A stretch of DNA of 64,000 nucleotides from Thermoleophilia bacterium (lineage in GTDB: Bacteria > Actinomycetota > Thermoleophilia > RBG-16-64-13): positions 2,996,822 to 3,060,821 of the forward strand of contig JAOSKU010000001.1 of NCBI GenBank assembly GCA_027493445.1, in the 5' to 3' direction. The notes beneath the pieces are model-generated. The model ran no database searches and was not told the DNA's origin. It saw nothing but the letters and a program-made list of their open reading frames with translations. Made by a program: the position numbers and the translations under genes. Position 1 is the stretch's first letter, and every line of letters begins with the position of its first letter. Shown piece after piece: positions 56,049 to 64,000 of the stretch.

Positions 56049-56972
56049 TCACAGCCGGCCCAGGGCGGTCAACACGCCCCCGGCCACGACGAGGCCCACG
56101 AGCAAACCCAGCCGGAAGCTGATGCGCTCCCAGCGGGCGAGGACCACGCCGGCCAGCAAGAAGGTGAACAGGGGCATCGTGTTCTTGAGGGCGGTGGCCA
56201 CGGCCACGGTGGCATCGAACTGGAGGGCCAGAAAGAAGGCCACCATGCCGGTGCTGGCCGCGATTCCCGATCCGGCCAGACAAAGGACCACTTTCCCCTG
56301 CAGGCGACGCAGTCCCTGGGCCTGGCGCCGGCGGACCAGGTTGACCGCGGTGACCACAAGAGCCACAAGGCTGCCCACCGTGGCACCAAGCAGGGCCGAG
56401 GGCAGCAGGTTCATGCCCACCTGGCGCAACACCCCGGCGGCTGCATAGAACAGGCCCGAGGTGAGGGCGAGCGCGGTGCCGGCCCCAATGCGGGTCAACG
56501 GTTCCCGCCGGTCGAAACGAGGCAGAGCCTGCCCGAGTGTGCGCCCGATCTCGTTCACGAAGAGGACGGTGCCGGCGATCAGGATCACCATGCCTGCGCC
56601 GGTGATGGGGGAGACGGTCTGATCCAGAGCCACATAGGCGATGACGCCCGCGAACAGGCTTTCGCTCATGCCCAGGGAGGCGGTCCGGGTCGCTCCGATC
56701 CGTTCGATCGCCAGGAAGTTGATGCTCCGCCCTGCGAGGGGGGCCATCATGCCGGCCAGTGCGAACACAGCAACGCCGGACCATCGCAGGGGGAGCGGAG
56801 AGAGGCCCCAGCCCAGCGCGAGGGCCAGCGCCAGCCCCGCGCAGGCGGCGGCCAGGTTGAGGAAAAGAGCCTGCAAGGCGGTGATCGTCCCGCTGCGGAA
56901 GCCCAGCTGGGTCAGCACCTGTCCCACTCCGAAGCCGAACGCGGAGAGCACGGCGAAGCCTATGCCGAGCAC
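56049..56972 (-). CDS. EamA/DMT-family transporter
   Basis: 307 residues from GTG 56972 (GGAAGAG upstream), with ten hydrophobic helices in two EamA repeats: LNFLAIERIGATRTASLGMSES-type end of repeat 1, and FFLALQFDATVAVATALKNTMPLFTFLLAG in repeat 2. The frame stays open upstream to 57371, but that part does not look like protein. Substrate unknown. Confidence 0.88.
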   Translation of the reverse strand: MLGIGFAVLSAFGFGVGQVLTQLGFRSGTITALQALFLNLAAACAGLALALALGWGLSPLPLRWSGVAVFALAGMMAPLAGRSINFLAIERIGATRTASLGMSESLFAGVIAYVALDQTVSPITGAGMVILIAGTVLFVNEIGRTLGQALPRFDRREPLTRIGAGTALALTSGLFYAAAGVLRQVGMNLLPSALLGATVGSLVALVVTAVNLVRRRQAQGLRRLQGKVVLCLAGSGIAASTGMVAFFLALQFDATVAVATALKNTMPLFTFLLAGVVLARWERISFRLGLLVGLVVAGGVLTALGRL

Positions 56973-57160
56973 GTCGTCTCTTCCGCGCGGTCCCAGACTC
57001 TCACACCGAGGGCCTCCGATTTGGTCTGACCGCTGGCATGATACCGTACTCCGACCGCACCCGAGCCGGGAGTTTCGCGAGCCGCTCGCCGGGGGAGACG
57101 TCGAGCGCACGCATGGCACCGCCGGCGATTCCACGGCACCCCAATAGAGGAGCTCTCCGC

Positions 57161-58207
57161 ATGAACGATCCGTCCTGGCCGTTCGCGCCTCCCGTCTTTC
57201 CGATGGAGGCCAGGGTACGAGATGAGCTGCCGGCTCCCCCGGGATGGGCCTACGAGCCGAAGTGGGATGGCTTCCGGACTGTGGCCTGGTCGGGTCCCGA
57301 GCCTCGTCTGGACAGCCGGAATCAGCGACCGCTCCTGCGCTATTTCCCAGAGCTGGTCCCGGCTCTGGCATCGCTGCCCGGTGGGACGGTGGTCGACGGC
57401 GAAGTGGTGGTCGTGCGCGCCGGTCGGCTGGACTTCCAGGCCTTGCAGAACCGCCTCCATCCGGCCGAGAGCCGCGTTCGGCTCCTGGCCGCGGAGACGC
57501 CGGCCGCCCTGCTGGCTTTCGACCTCCTAGCGGACCGGGGGGACGATCTCCGCGCCCTCCCGTACGACACCAGGCGGGCGAGGCTGGAGCGGCTCTTCAC
57601 GTCCCTGAGTCCGTCCTGGCACCTCACGCCGTCCACTCGGGACGCGGAGATCGCCGCGCTCTGGTTCCGGGAATTCGAGTCGGCCGGCTGCGACGGCATT
57701 GTGGCCAAGCGTGTCGGCGGACTCTATGTCGAAGGCAAACGCGAGATGGTCAAGGTCAAGCACCGGCGCAGCGTGGACGCGGTCGTGGCCGGCTACCGAC
57801 TCCACAAAGACGGGGACCGGGTAGGCTCGTTGCTGCTGGGGCTCTACGACGGACGGGGGAAGCTGCACTTCGTGGGTCACTGCTCGTCGTTCAGCGACGT
57901 CCAGGCGGTGGCCGTTCTCGACCTCCTGCGGGGGCTGGCTGGTAGCGACGCCTTCGGTCCCGAGGCGCGCCGGCCCGGGGCTGAGAGCCGCTGGACCGGG
58001 GACAAGGACCTCTCCTGGGAGCCCCTGCGCCCGGAGCTCGTGGTTCAGGTGAGCTACGATCAGCTCACGGGGGGACGGTTCCGGCACGCAACCCGATTCG
58101 AGCGCTGGCGCCCCGACAAGGACCCCGAGGACTGCACCTTCGACCAGCTCGAGCGCCCCGCGGGTCCAGGTTTCGCCGACGTCGTTGGCGGGGCGAGGGT
58201 CGCGTAG
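57161..58207 (+). CDS. ATP-dependent DNA ligase, LigC/LigD-ligase type
   Basis: 348 residues from ATG 57161 (GAGGAG upstream). Adenylation motif I is EPKWDGFR with the nucleotidyl lysine. Motif III-like DGEVVVV, motif IV CDGIVAKR and motif V VKVKHRRSVDAVV follow, then an OB-fold domain. It seals nicks in double-strand-break repair. The convergent neighbour is a LigD-type polymerase, so polymerase and ligase are separate genes rather than one LigD. No Ku gene is in this window. Confidence 0.92.
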   Translation: MNDPSWPFAPPVFPMEARVRDELPAPPGWAYEPKWDGFRTVAWSGPEPRLDSRNQRPLLRYFPELVPALASLPGGTVVDGEVVVVRAGRLDFQALQNRLHPAESRVRLLAAETPAALLAFDLLADRGDDLRALPYDTRRARLERLFTSLSPSWHLTPSTRDAEIAALWFREFESAGCDGIVAKRVGGLYVEGKREMVKVKHRRSVDAVVAGYRLHKDGDRVGSLLLGLYDGRGKLHFVGHCSSFSDVQAVAVLDLLRGLAGSDAFGPEARRPGAESRWTGDKDLSWEPLRPELVVQVSYDQLTGGRFRHATRFERWRPDKDPEDCTFDQLERPAGPGFADVVGGARVA

Positions 58208-58224
58208 GCGTCGGTGCGGGGGCC

Positions 58225-59232
58225 TCACGCCCTCCTTCGCCGGGAGGGTTGCACGCGGGGTGGTTCCCCCGGGCCCTTGGGAAAGTGCGGCGGGTAGGGG
58301 GCTTCTCCCTGACCGGCACCAGCCTGGGCTTGAGAGAGCTCCAGGAGGGCGTCGAGGCGCCCGGGGGTGTCGTCCATGCCGGCCATGAGGTCCCCAACGC
58401 GTGCGTAGCGGGCGGCGAACGTGTCCATGGGGAAGTCCTCCAGTTCCGCCTCGGGCACCTCGTCCCAAGTCAGGGGTGCCGAGACCAGGCCCGTCGGGCG
58501 CACCGAGTAGGCACTGGCCATGGTGCGGTCGCGGGCATTCTGGTTGTAGTCGACGAACACTCCATGGCGCTCCTCTTTCCACCAAGCGCTGGTGGCCTGG
58601 TGGGGGCAGCGGCGCTCCACTTCCCGAGCCAGAGCCAAGGCGGCCCGCCGCACCTGGCTGAAGCTCCACTCAGGCGCGATCCGGGCGTAGATGTGGATGC
58701 CCCGCGATCCCGACGTCTTGGCCCATCCTGTCAGGCCGTGGTCCTGCAGGACTTCGCGGCAGACCAGGGCCACCTGACGCACAGCGGCGTAGTCCGCGTC
58801 GGGAGAAGGGTCGAGGTCCACCCGCAGCTCGTCTGGGTGATCCACGTCCTCGGCCCGCACCGGCCAGGGATTGAAGTCGAGGCAGTGCAGCTGCGTCATC
58901 CACACCAGATCGGCCGGGTGGCGGGGCACGAAGAGGTCGGCGGAGCGCCCGGATGGAAAGCGCACGGTGGCGTACTCCCGTTGCCAGCCATCCGCGGGGC
59001 CAGGTTTGGGGGCGCGCTTCTGGAAGAACGGCTCACCGGCCGTGCCGTCCGGCCAGCGCTTCAGGACGGTGGGTCTCCCATAGACCGCCCGGAGCGCGCC
59101 GCCAGAGCAGACAACATAGTGCGTGGCCAGGTCGAGCTTGGTCCAGCCCTGCCGGGCGAACATGACTCTATCCGGGTGGCTGAGGCGCACCGGTCGGCCC
59201 TGGACGGCGAGCGTGAGCTCTCTTCGGCCCAT
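58225..59232 (-). CDS. LigD-type polymerase/primase domain protein
   Basis: 335 residues. It has the archaeo-eukaryotic primase fold of LigD-Pol: FFQKRAPK, WMTQLHCLDFNPWPVR, catalytic aspartates in ELRVDLDPSPDADY, and AKTSGSRGIHIYARI. It adds (ribo)nucleotides at breaks during end joining. A C-terminal tail of ~45 basic/proline-rich residues follows. It ends 18 bases from the convergent ligase. Confidence 0.92.
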   Translation of the reverse strand: MGRRELTLAVQGRPVRLSHPDRVMFARQGWTKLDLATHYVVCSGGALRAVYGRPTVLKRWPDGTAGEPFFQKRAPKPGPADGWQREYATVRFPSGRSADLFVPRHPADLVWMTQLHCLDFNPWPVRAEDVDHPDELRVDLDPSPDADYAAVRQVALVCREVLQDHGLTGWAKTSGSRGIHIYARIAPEWSFSQVRRAALALAREVERRCPHQATSAWWKEERHGVFVDYNQNARDRTMASAYSVRPTGLVSAPLTWDEVPEAELEDFPMDTFAARYARVGDLMAGMDDTPGRLDALLELSQAQAGAGQGEAPYPPHFPKGPGEPPRVQPSRRRRA

Positions 59233-59264
59233 GCCCGGTCCCTACGCCGTGGTCAGAGGGTTGG

Positions 59265-59425
59265 CAGGCTGCTGAAAAACGAAACCTCGGCCGCCGGACC
59301 GCACTGGGCGGCGCCATGCATTGTCCTCAGTCGCGCCCGTAGCGCCGCTACTAGCGCTCCCTGCGTCCTAGCCTTGCGCGTACCCAGCGCACCTCGGCGG
59401 CGAAGCGTCATTTCTCAGCAGCCTG
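59265..59425 (+). repeat. Dispersed inverted-repeat element, copy B
   Basis: 161 bases bounded by a perfect 11-bp inverted repeat CAGGCTGCTGA / TCAGCAGCCTG. It shares with copy A the core GTCCTCAGTCGCGCCCGTAG, the adjacent AGCGCTCCCTGCGTCCT and the distal GCGAAGCGTCATT. Its right end supplies the last codons and stop of the nitronate monooxygenase-like gene. Confidence 0.8.
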
Positions 59426-60510
59426 TTAGCGCCGGCTGCTCGACCGCCTGGAAGCGCAGCTCTTCGAGGACCTCGCGCACCGTCATGATGCGGTCGACCC
59501 GCCACCCATTCGCGCCGGTGGAGTAGAGCCCGCCGTCGTCGGCCAGAGCGCCGGCCGAGCAGAGAAGGCTGTTGCAGAGGCAAGCGTACAGATCGGGTTC
59601 CAGGTTGGCCCTGCAACGCCCATCGGAATCGACCAGATAGCGATGCCGGCAGGGGTTCCTGGCCTTGGGTACCTGGGCCCGGGGGAGCGCAGGGTGATGC
59701 GGAAAGGGTAGCCGCAGGGGGAGGCCGGCTGAGCCAGTACGATCTCATCGGCGGTGGTCTCGACGATGGCCTGCTTGAACTCCGGAGTGGCGCTGCTCTC
59801 CTCGGTGGCGAGGAACCGGGTGCCCATCTGGACGGCGGCGCAGCCTAAGGCCAGGTAGCGGTCGACGTCCTCTCGCGTGTAGATGCCCCCGCGGCGATCA
59901 CGGGGACGGCGGCCAGCTCGGCGGCCACGTAGTCCAGAATGGGGGTCACCAGGTTCTCCAGGCGGTTGTCCTCAGCGTCGACCTCGTCGGCCGAGAAGCC
60001 CAGGTGGCCACCGGCCAGCGGGCCCTCCACAATGACGGCGTCGGCGAGCCGGGGCGCCTTTCTGCGCAGCCACTGCTTGACCAGGATGCGCAGGGCGCGC
60101 AGCGACGAGACGATGGGGATCAAGGCCACGTCGGGTGCATCGGCCATGATGAAGGGCAGGTCGACCGGGAGGCCGGCGCCCGAGACGATGGCGTCGATGT
60201 CGCCCTCGATCGCCCCCAGGACCGAAGCTTCGTATGTGGTGGCCGCGGCGCACATGACGTTGGCGGCCAGGTATCCCGAGCCGGCGATCTCCCGAGCGGC
60301 GCGGGCCTCGTGGGCCGCTGCCTCGCGGGGGGTGAAAGGTCGATCCTCACGCAGGGAGAGAAGGTCGTCCAGTGCTGCGGTGGAGAGCGTGCCTACGCCG
60401 CCCAGCCGGGCTACCTCGCCGGCGAGGGGGGCAAGGGAGACGCCTACACCCATGCCTCCCTGAACGATAGGCAGGGCAATGGTCTTGCCCCGAATGCGGA
60501 GTGGTATCAA
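59415..60510 (-). CDS. Nitronate monooxygenase/2-nitropropane dioxygenase-like protein (two frameshifts)
   Basis: About 365 residues if repaired. IALPIVQGGMGVGVSLAPLAG opens the FMN barrel and VEGPLAGGHLGFSADEVD is the phosphate/FMN block. The frame breaks in the C-run 59886-59890 (one added base gives AAGGIYTREDVDRYLALG) and again near 59678-59685 (RSPRAQVPKARNPCRHRYLVDSDGRC). It then continues to TGA 59415-59417 inside repeat copy B. Both breaks are single missing bases at homopolymers, so the gene may be intact. TTG 60510 is the likely start. Confidence 0.8.
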
Positions 60511-60614
60511 CGTGTGGGAACCTCGTGTGCGCCTCTGGGTGAACAACTGGGTCCATGGTAGCACGCAGGCCGTCGCAGCCGCGTGTTTGGAGGCGCCGGG
60601 GCTCCTAGCCGGCG

Positions 60615-61409
60615 TTACTCGAGCAGGTCGCGCGTGACCTGGATGTGGACGTGGCTGCCGGAGTCGTGAGTGAGTGTGGCCAGTCGCTCGCCGAGGTCGC
60701 CTTGGGCCGCGCGGACTTTCCCTAGCTGTGTTTTGCCCTCGTCCAGCGTCTGGCCGATGGTCACCACCGGGTCCTTCACGAACAGCAACGAAAGAGTCAC
60801 GCCGCTGATACCTTTGGGCCGGATGTCGATCTGAATATCGTCGTACTTGCCGTAGAGCCGGTACTCCTTGACGCCGGTCACCACTCCGGATACGGGGCTC
60901 GTGATAGGGGCGTCCGCCGGCGCGCCCACGTCCACCGAGGCGGTGTCGGCCGCCGAGCGGCCGCTCCCTTTGAGGATGTAGTAGCGGGTGGACGATTCGC
61001 CCGAGAACACCCGACCGATGCTGCGCGAGACAACGCCGCCGTTGATCTGGGAGCCGATGGGGGTCAGCGCCACCGTCCGCTCGTCGCCCAGGGGATGGTA
61101 CGCGATGATGGTGGCGTCGCCCGCGAGGACAGGCAAGGAGAGGTTGAGACCGTCCAGCCGGGCGAAGACCGGATGTTGCGGGCCCTTCGCGTCGACCGGG
61201 CTGGCCGGACTGGCCGCGTCGGCGACGAGGAGTCGACCCTCATCGACCTGGGCGGAAGAACGGTCGGCCAGGGACATGACCGTGTATCCGCCTACAGCCA
61301 GGCTGCAGAGCACGAAGAGTGCAAGAAACCGAGCCCTTCGCCGGCGTACTATCAGCTGGCGACGCCGTTGGCGAAGCCAGCGTTCGTGTACAAACTCCTG
61401 TACTGGCAT
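60615..61409 (-). CDS. Membrane-anchored M23-like (degenerate) envelope protein
   Basis: 264 residues. A basic N-terminus and one helix (FLALFVLCSLAVGGYTVMSL) are followed by an extracytoplasmic domain. The C-terminal part APITSPVSGVVTGVKEYRLYG...GQTLDEGKTQLG...SGSHVHIQVTRD has the outline of a peptidase M23 lysostaphin fold, keeping the terminal HxH but lacking a clear second metal-site motif. It is probably structural or a divergent peptidase. Divergent from the AI-2E-type transporter. Confidence 0.6.
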   Translation of the reverse strand: MPVQEFVHERWLRQRRRQLIVRRRRARFLALFVLCSLAVGGYTVMSLADRSSAQVDEGRLLVADAASPASPVDAKGPQHPVFARLDGLNLSLPVLAGDATIIAYHPLGDERTVALTPIGSQINGGVVSRSIGRVFSGESSTRYYILKGSGRSAADTASVDVGAPADAPITSPVSGVVTGVKEYRLYGKYDDIQIDIRPKGISGVTLSLLFVKDPVVTIGQTLDEGKTQLGKVRAAQGDLGERLATLTHDSGSHVHIQVTRDLLE

Positions 61410-61460
61410 TGGCCGTACACTAGCACCTGGTGCAGGGAAACGCCAGACAGCCGGAGGCTA

Positions 61461-61536
61461 CGGACGCGACCAAGGACGCCGCATCGGACGGCCCAGTGCG
61501 GCCGCGGGGCCGGGGGCTTCGTTTTGAAGCGGGCTC
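61461..61536 (-). repeat. Dispersed inverted-repeat element, copy D (partial)
   Basis: Matches one half of the reverse complement of copy A: AGGACGCCGCATCG, AGTGCGGCCGCGG and GGCTTCGTTTTGAAGCGGGCTC. It lies between divergent genes. Confidence 0.72.
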
Positions 61537-61629
61537 CTGCTGGAGCTTCCGCGTTGGAGCGGGAAGCAAAGAGCATATAATCAACGGACCACGCCGCGGA
61601 CTCCGGCCCAGGAGAGGGAGGTGCAGCAC

Positions 61630-62901
61630 GTGCAGGTGACGATTCCACGTTGGGCTCAACTGATCGTGATTCCGTTGGCGGTCGTCCTCGGTGTCTATTT
61701 CGCGCGCTCCATAACCCACGCGCTCTTCGTCTTCCTCATGGCCACCTTGCTGGCTTTGCTGCTCAACCCCCTGGTGGAGATGCTGCGCCGGATTCATGTG
61801 CCCCGCGGGGTGGGCGTTCCTCTGGTCTACCTTTCGTTCACGGCCGGGATCACGGTCTTGTTCATCTTGGGGGTGCCTCCTCTCATCCGCCAGGCTCAGG
61901 CCCTAATTGCCCGCATCCCGGAGTGGAGCGCCGTTATTGAGCGGCAGCTGGAAGCCCTGCAGGTCTATCTGGACGCTAGGAACATCCAGGTCGACCTGGC
62001 CACGATCATCGCGCGCGCCGGAGAGTGGCTGCAGTCGAAGGGCTTCCAATCGGCGGGCACCCTCTTCACATTTGGGATCGGACTGGCCGGCGCTGGAGCC
62101 ACCGTGCTGCTCGTGTTGATCATCAGCTTCTACATGCTCATCGACGGACGGCGCATCCGCGCGTATCTGAGCCGCGTGCTGCCCGGGCCGGACGACCAGA
62201 TGGACGCATACATTCAGGGCCTGCAGTTCTCGTTCACCCGCTGGGTCAAGGGTCAGCTCGTGCTGGCCATCTCGGTGGGCTCGGCCGCTGGCTTGGGCGT
62301 GTGGATCCTGGGGTGGGATGTGGTGGGAATCTGGCCGGAGGGAGCGCAGTATGCCTTGCTCTTCGGGGTGTGGGCGGGAGTCACCGAGGTCATCCCCTAC
62401 GTGGGGCCCTGGCTGGGGGCCTTCCCCCCCGTGGTGCTCGCGCTCTTCCATTCGCCCGGCACCGCCTTGTGGGTGGCCTTCATCTACTGGCTGGTGCAGC
62501 TCCTCGAGAATCACATTCTGGTCCCCAACATCATGGGGAGTACGGTGGGCGTGCACCCTTTGGTGGTGATCTTCGCCTTGCTGGCCGGCGCCGAGGTGGG
62601 CGGCATTCTCGGCATGATCGCCGTCTTGCCCTTGTTGGCCATGCTGCGCCACACCCTCGATTTCTTCCACATCGGCTTCTCCAGGGCTCCCTGGATCGCC
62701 GACGACGGAGTCACGCTCCTGAGCGCCCAGACGGTCGGGGAACAGCGGCCCCGCGAGCGGATCGAGGACGGGGGTCGGCGACGGAGGCCGCCGATCAGGA
62801 GGAGGGGGAGGAAGGCGGCCGCTCCCAAGCGCGATCCGCCCCGAGGAGCCGATTGTGAGGGGTTCGTTATCTTGCTAGAATCGACCCGTTTTGCAGCATA
62901 A
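61630..62901 (+). CDS. AI-2E family transporter
   Basis: About 423 residues from GTG 61630 (GGAGAGGGAG nine bases upstream; GTG 61621 also possible). Eight hydrophobic helices; VPLVYLSFTAGITVLFILGVPPL, ITEVIPYVGPWLGAFPPVVLAL-type block and ENHILVPNIMGSTVGVHPLVV are AI-2E signatures. Members export AI-2 or exchange Na+/H+. A ~60-residue basic C-terminal tail is unusual. It overlaps the next gene by 11 bases. Confidence 0.88.
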   Translation: MQVTIPRWAQLIVIPLAVVLGVYFARSITHALFVFLMATLLALLLNPLVEMLRRIHVPRGVGVPLVYLSFTAGITVLFILGVPPLIRQAQALIARIPEWSAVIERQLEALQVYLDARNIQVDLATIIARAGEWLQSKGFQSAGTLFTFGIGLAGAGATVLLVLIISFYMLIDGRRIRAYLSRVLPGPDDQMDAYIQGLQFSFTRWVKGQLVLAISVGSAAGLGVWILGWDVVGIWPEGAQYALLFGVWAGVTEVIPYVGPWLGAFPPVVLALFHSPGTALWVAFIYWLVQLLENHILVPNIMGSTVGVHPLVVIFALLAGAEVGGILGMIAVLPLLAMLRHTLDFFHIGFSRAPWIADDGVTLLSAQTVGEQRPRERIEDGGRRRRPPIRRRGRKAAAPKRDPPRGADCEGFVILLESTRFAA

Positions 62902-63499
62902 GGAAGAGCACATAGCCACGATCCGCGACTTCCTGGGCGACCGGCTGCGCAAAGCCTTCGAGCCGTTCACGCGCGCCTTCCAGCGGATGCACGTCACCCC
63001 CAACCAGATCACGATCGCAGGTGCTGTCCTGAACCTGGCGGCGGCCTTGCTGGTCGTGCGGGGCGATTTGATCGTCGCCGGGGTGGTGTTTGTGGCGGCC
63101 GGCCTGTTCGACGTGCTTGACGGGTCGCTCGCCCGCTTGTCGAAGATGGTCACACCCTTCGGCGCCTTCCTCGACTCTACCCTCGATCGAGCTTCGGAGG
63201 GCGCCATCCTGGTGGCTATCGCCTACCGGTTCGCCGACATGGGTCACGCCTTCGACGTGGCCGTCGTGGTGGTGGCTCTCCTGGGCTCCTTACTGGTGAG
63301 CTACACGCGGGCTCGGGCCGAGGCCCTCGGCCTGGAGTGCAAGGTTGGCCTCATGAGCCGGCCGGAACGGGTGGTGCTCATCGCCATCGGGCTATTCTTC
63401 AACGTGTTACCCTACGTGGTCTACATCCTTGCCGTGCTGACCATCTACACGGTGGTACAGCGCGTCGTTCATACCTACAGAGGACTCCGGATCCGCTAG
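62891..63499 (+). CDS. CDP-alcohol phosphatidyltransferase, probably phosphatidylinositol-phosphate synthase
   Basis: 202 residues with six hydrophobic helices. The family motif is complete: [27 protein letters not shown] (D-x2-D-G-x2-A-R-x8-G-x3-D-x3-D). It starts at TTG 62891 within the end of the previous gene. The inositol-3-phosphate synthase gene directly downstream supports an inositol-phosphate acceptor, as in actinobacterial phosphatidylinositol synthesis, rather than glycerol phosphate. Confidence 0.88.
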   Translation: MQHKEEHIATIRDFLGDRLRKAFEPFTRAFQRMHVTPNQITIAGAVLNLAAALLVVRGDLIVAGVVFVAAGLFDVLDGSLARLSKMVTPFGAFLDSTLDRASEGAILVAIAYRFADMGHAFDVAVVVVALLGSLLVSYTRARAEALGLECKVGLMSRPERVVLIAIGLFFNVLPYVVYILAVLTIYTVVQRVVHTYRGLRIR

Positions 63500-63545
63500 G
63501 GACCTGCCGGCGGACGGGACCGCGGGAGATGCCAAGGAGGGCGCA

Positions 63546-64000
63546 GTGAGCGGTAAAGTGAGGGTCGCGATCGTCGGCGTGGGAAACTGTGCCTCGTCGT
63601 TCATCCAAGGCGTGCACTACTACCGGGAAGCGAAGGACGGCGAGTTCGTGCCCGGGCTCATGCACGTGAACTTGGGCGGCTACCACATCTCCGACATCGA
63701 GTTCACCGCCGCCTTCGACATCGACAAGACGAAGGTGGGCAAGGACCTCTCCCAGGCCATCCTCGCGGGAATGAACAACACGATCAAGTTCACCGACGTT
63801 CCCGAGATCGGGGTGAGGGTGTCGCGGGGCATGACCCACGACGGCCTGGGCAAGTACCTCTCGCAGGTCATCGAGAAGGCTCCCGGCCCCACCGACGACG
63901 TAGTCGGCATCCTCAAAGATACCAAGACCGACGTGGTGGTGAGCTACCTGCCCGTGGGCAGCGAGATGGCCACCAAATGGTATGTGGAGCAGGTGCTCGA
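63546..64000 (+). CDS. ino1: myo-Inositol-1(3)-phosphate synthase, N-terminal part (runs off window)
   Basis: The frame from GTG 63546 (GGAGG six bases upstream) is open to the window end: [19 protein letters not shown] (NAD-binding), [24 protein letters not shown] and [17 protein letters not shown]. These are signatures of the actinobacterial/archaeal type of inositol-phosphate synthase, which makes inositol phosphate from glucose-6-phosphate. It follows the phosphatidyltransferase by 46 bases, forming an inositol-lipid operon. Confidence 0.92.
   Translation, partial: MSGKVRVAIVGVGNCASSFIQGVHYYREAKDGEFVPGLMHVNLGGYHISDIEFTAAFDIDKTKVGKDLSQAILAGMNNTIKFTDVPEIGVRVSRGMTHDGLGKYLSQVIEKAPGPTDDVVGILKDTKTDVVVSYLPVGSEMATKWYVEQVL

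Overview
The window is GC-rich and densely coded. It looks like a chromosome segment of an anaerobic, probably deep-branching actinobacterium. That placement is inference. It rests on an actinobacterial-type myo-inositol-phosphate synthase beside a CDP-alcohol phosphatidyltransferase (63 kb), pyruvate:ferredoxin oxidoreductase, an S-layer-anchored multihaem cytochrome, corrinoid methyltransferase genes, and LigD-type polymerase and ligase as separate genes. No rRNA, CRISPR array or prophage was seen.

0-9.5 kb is a selenocysteine locus. It holds selA, selB and the tRNA-Sec gene (UCA anticodon, 8-bp acceptor stem, 6-bp D stem), with an MNT/HEPN toxin-antitoxin pair on the opposite strand between selA and selB. 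Between selB and tRNA-Sec lie two minus-strand reading frames in the same phase, separated by one TGA. The first has a signal peptide, three SLH domains, two rhodanese domains and one CXXCH. The second has ten CXXCH motifs and no signal peptide. A hairpin at the spacing expected of a bacterial SECIS follows the TGA, so the pair is best read as one candidate selenoprotein of about 1,051 residues.

9.9-27.2 kb is a catabolic island. It has a Tat-exported branched-chain-type binding protein with LivG/F/H/M-like transporter genes, HyuA/HyuB (hydantoinase/oxoprolinase family), a small EamA protein and a molybdopterin oxidoreductase. Next comes a remarkable regulator: a PucR-type transcription factor fused to a second copy of the same substrate-binding protein. 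The island ends with dimethylamine methyltransferase mtbB, which contains the family's in-frame amber (pyrrolysine) codon, and a cognate corrinoid protein. Both the 21st and 22nd amino acids therefore appear to be used here.

27.3-43.3 kb is a defence/toxin-antitoxin region. It has a giant DUF1998 helicase broken by three frameshifts, two AbiEi/AbiEii-like cassettes with inverted-repeat operators, a HigA antitoxin behind a wrecked HigB, a wrecked MazF, a segment duplicated around the second cassette, and a DUF488 pair. 43.5-50 kb carries a flavin/Fe-S oxidoreductase, DUF1638, a DHOD-like protein and pyruvate:ferredoxin oxidoreductase. 50-64 kb is mostly housekeeping: SUOX-type molybdoenzyme, YdcF/SanA, pirin, EamA, ligase/LigD-Pol, nitronate monooxygenase, AI-2E-type transporter, PI-phosphate synthase and inositol-phosphate synthase. 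It is punctuated by four copies of a small dispersed inverted-repeat element.

Several frames (helicase, DHOD-like, nitronate monooxygenase, the gene at 39 kb) break exactly at G/C runs of five or six, so assembly indels should be suspected there. The TGA and TAG recoding calls are in-phase and are not explained by such indels.
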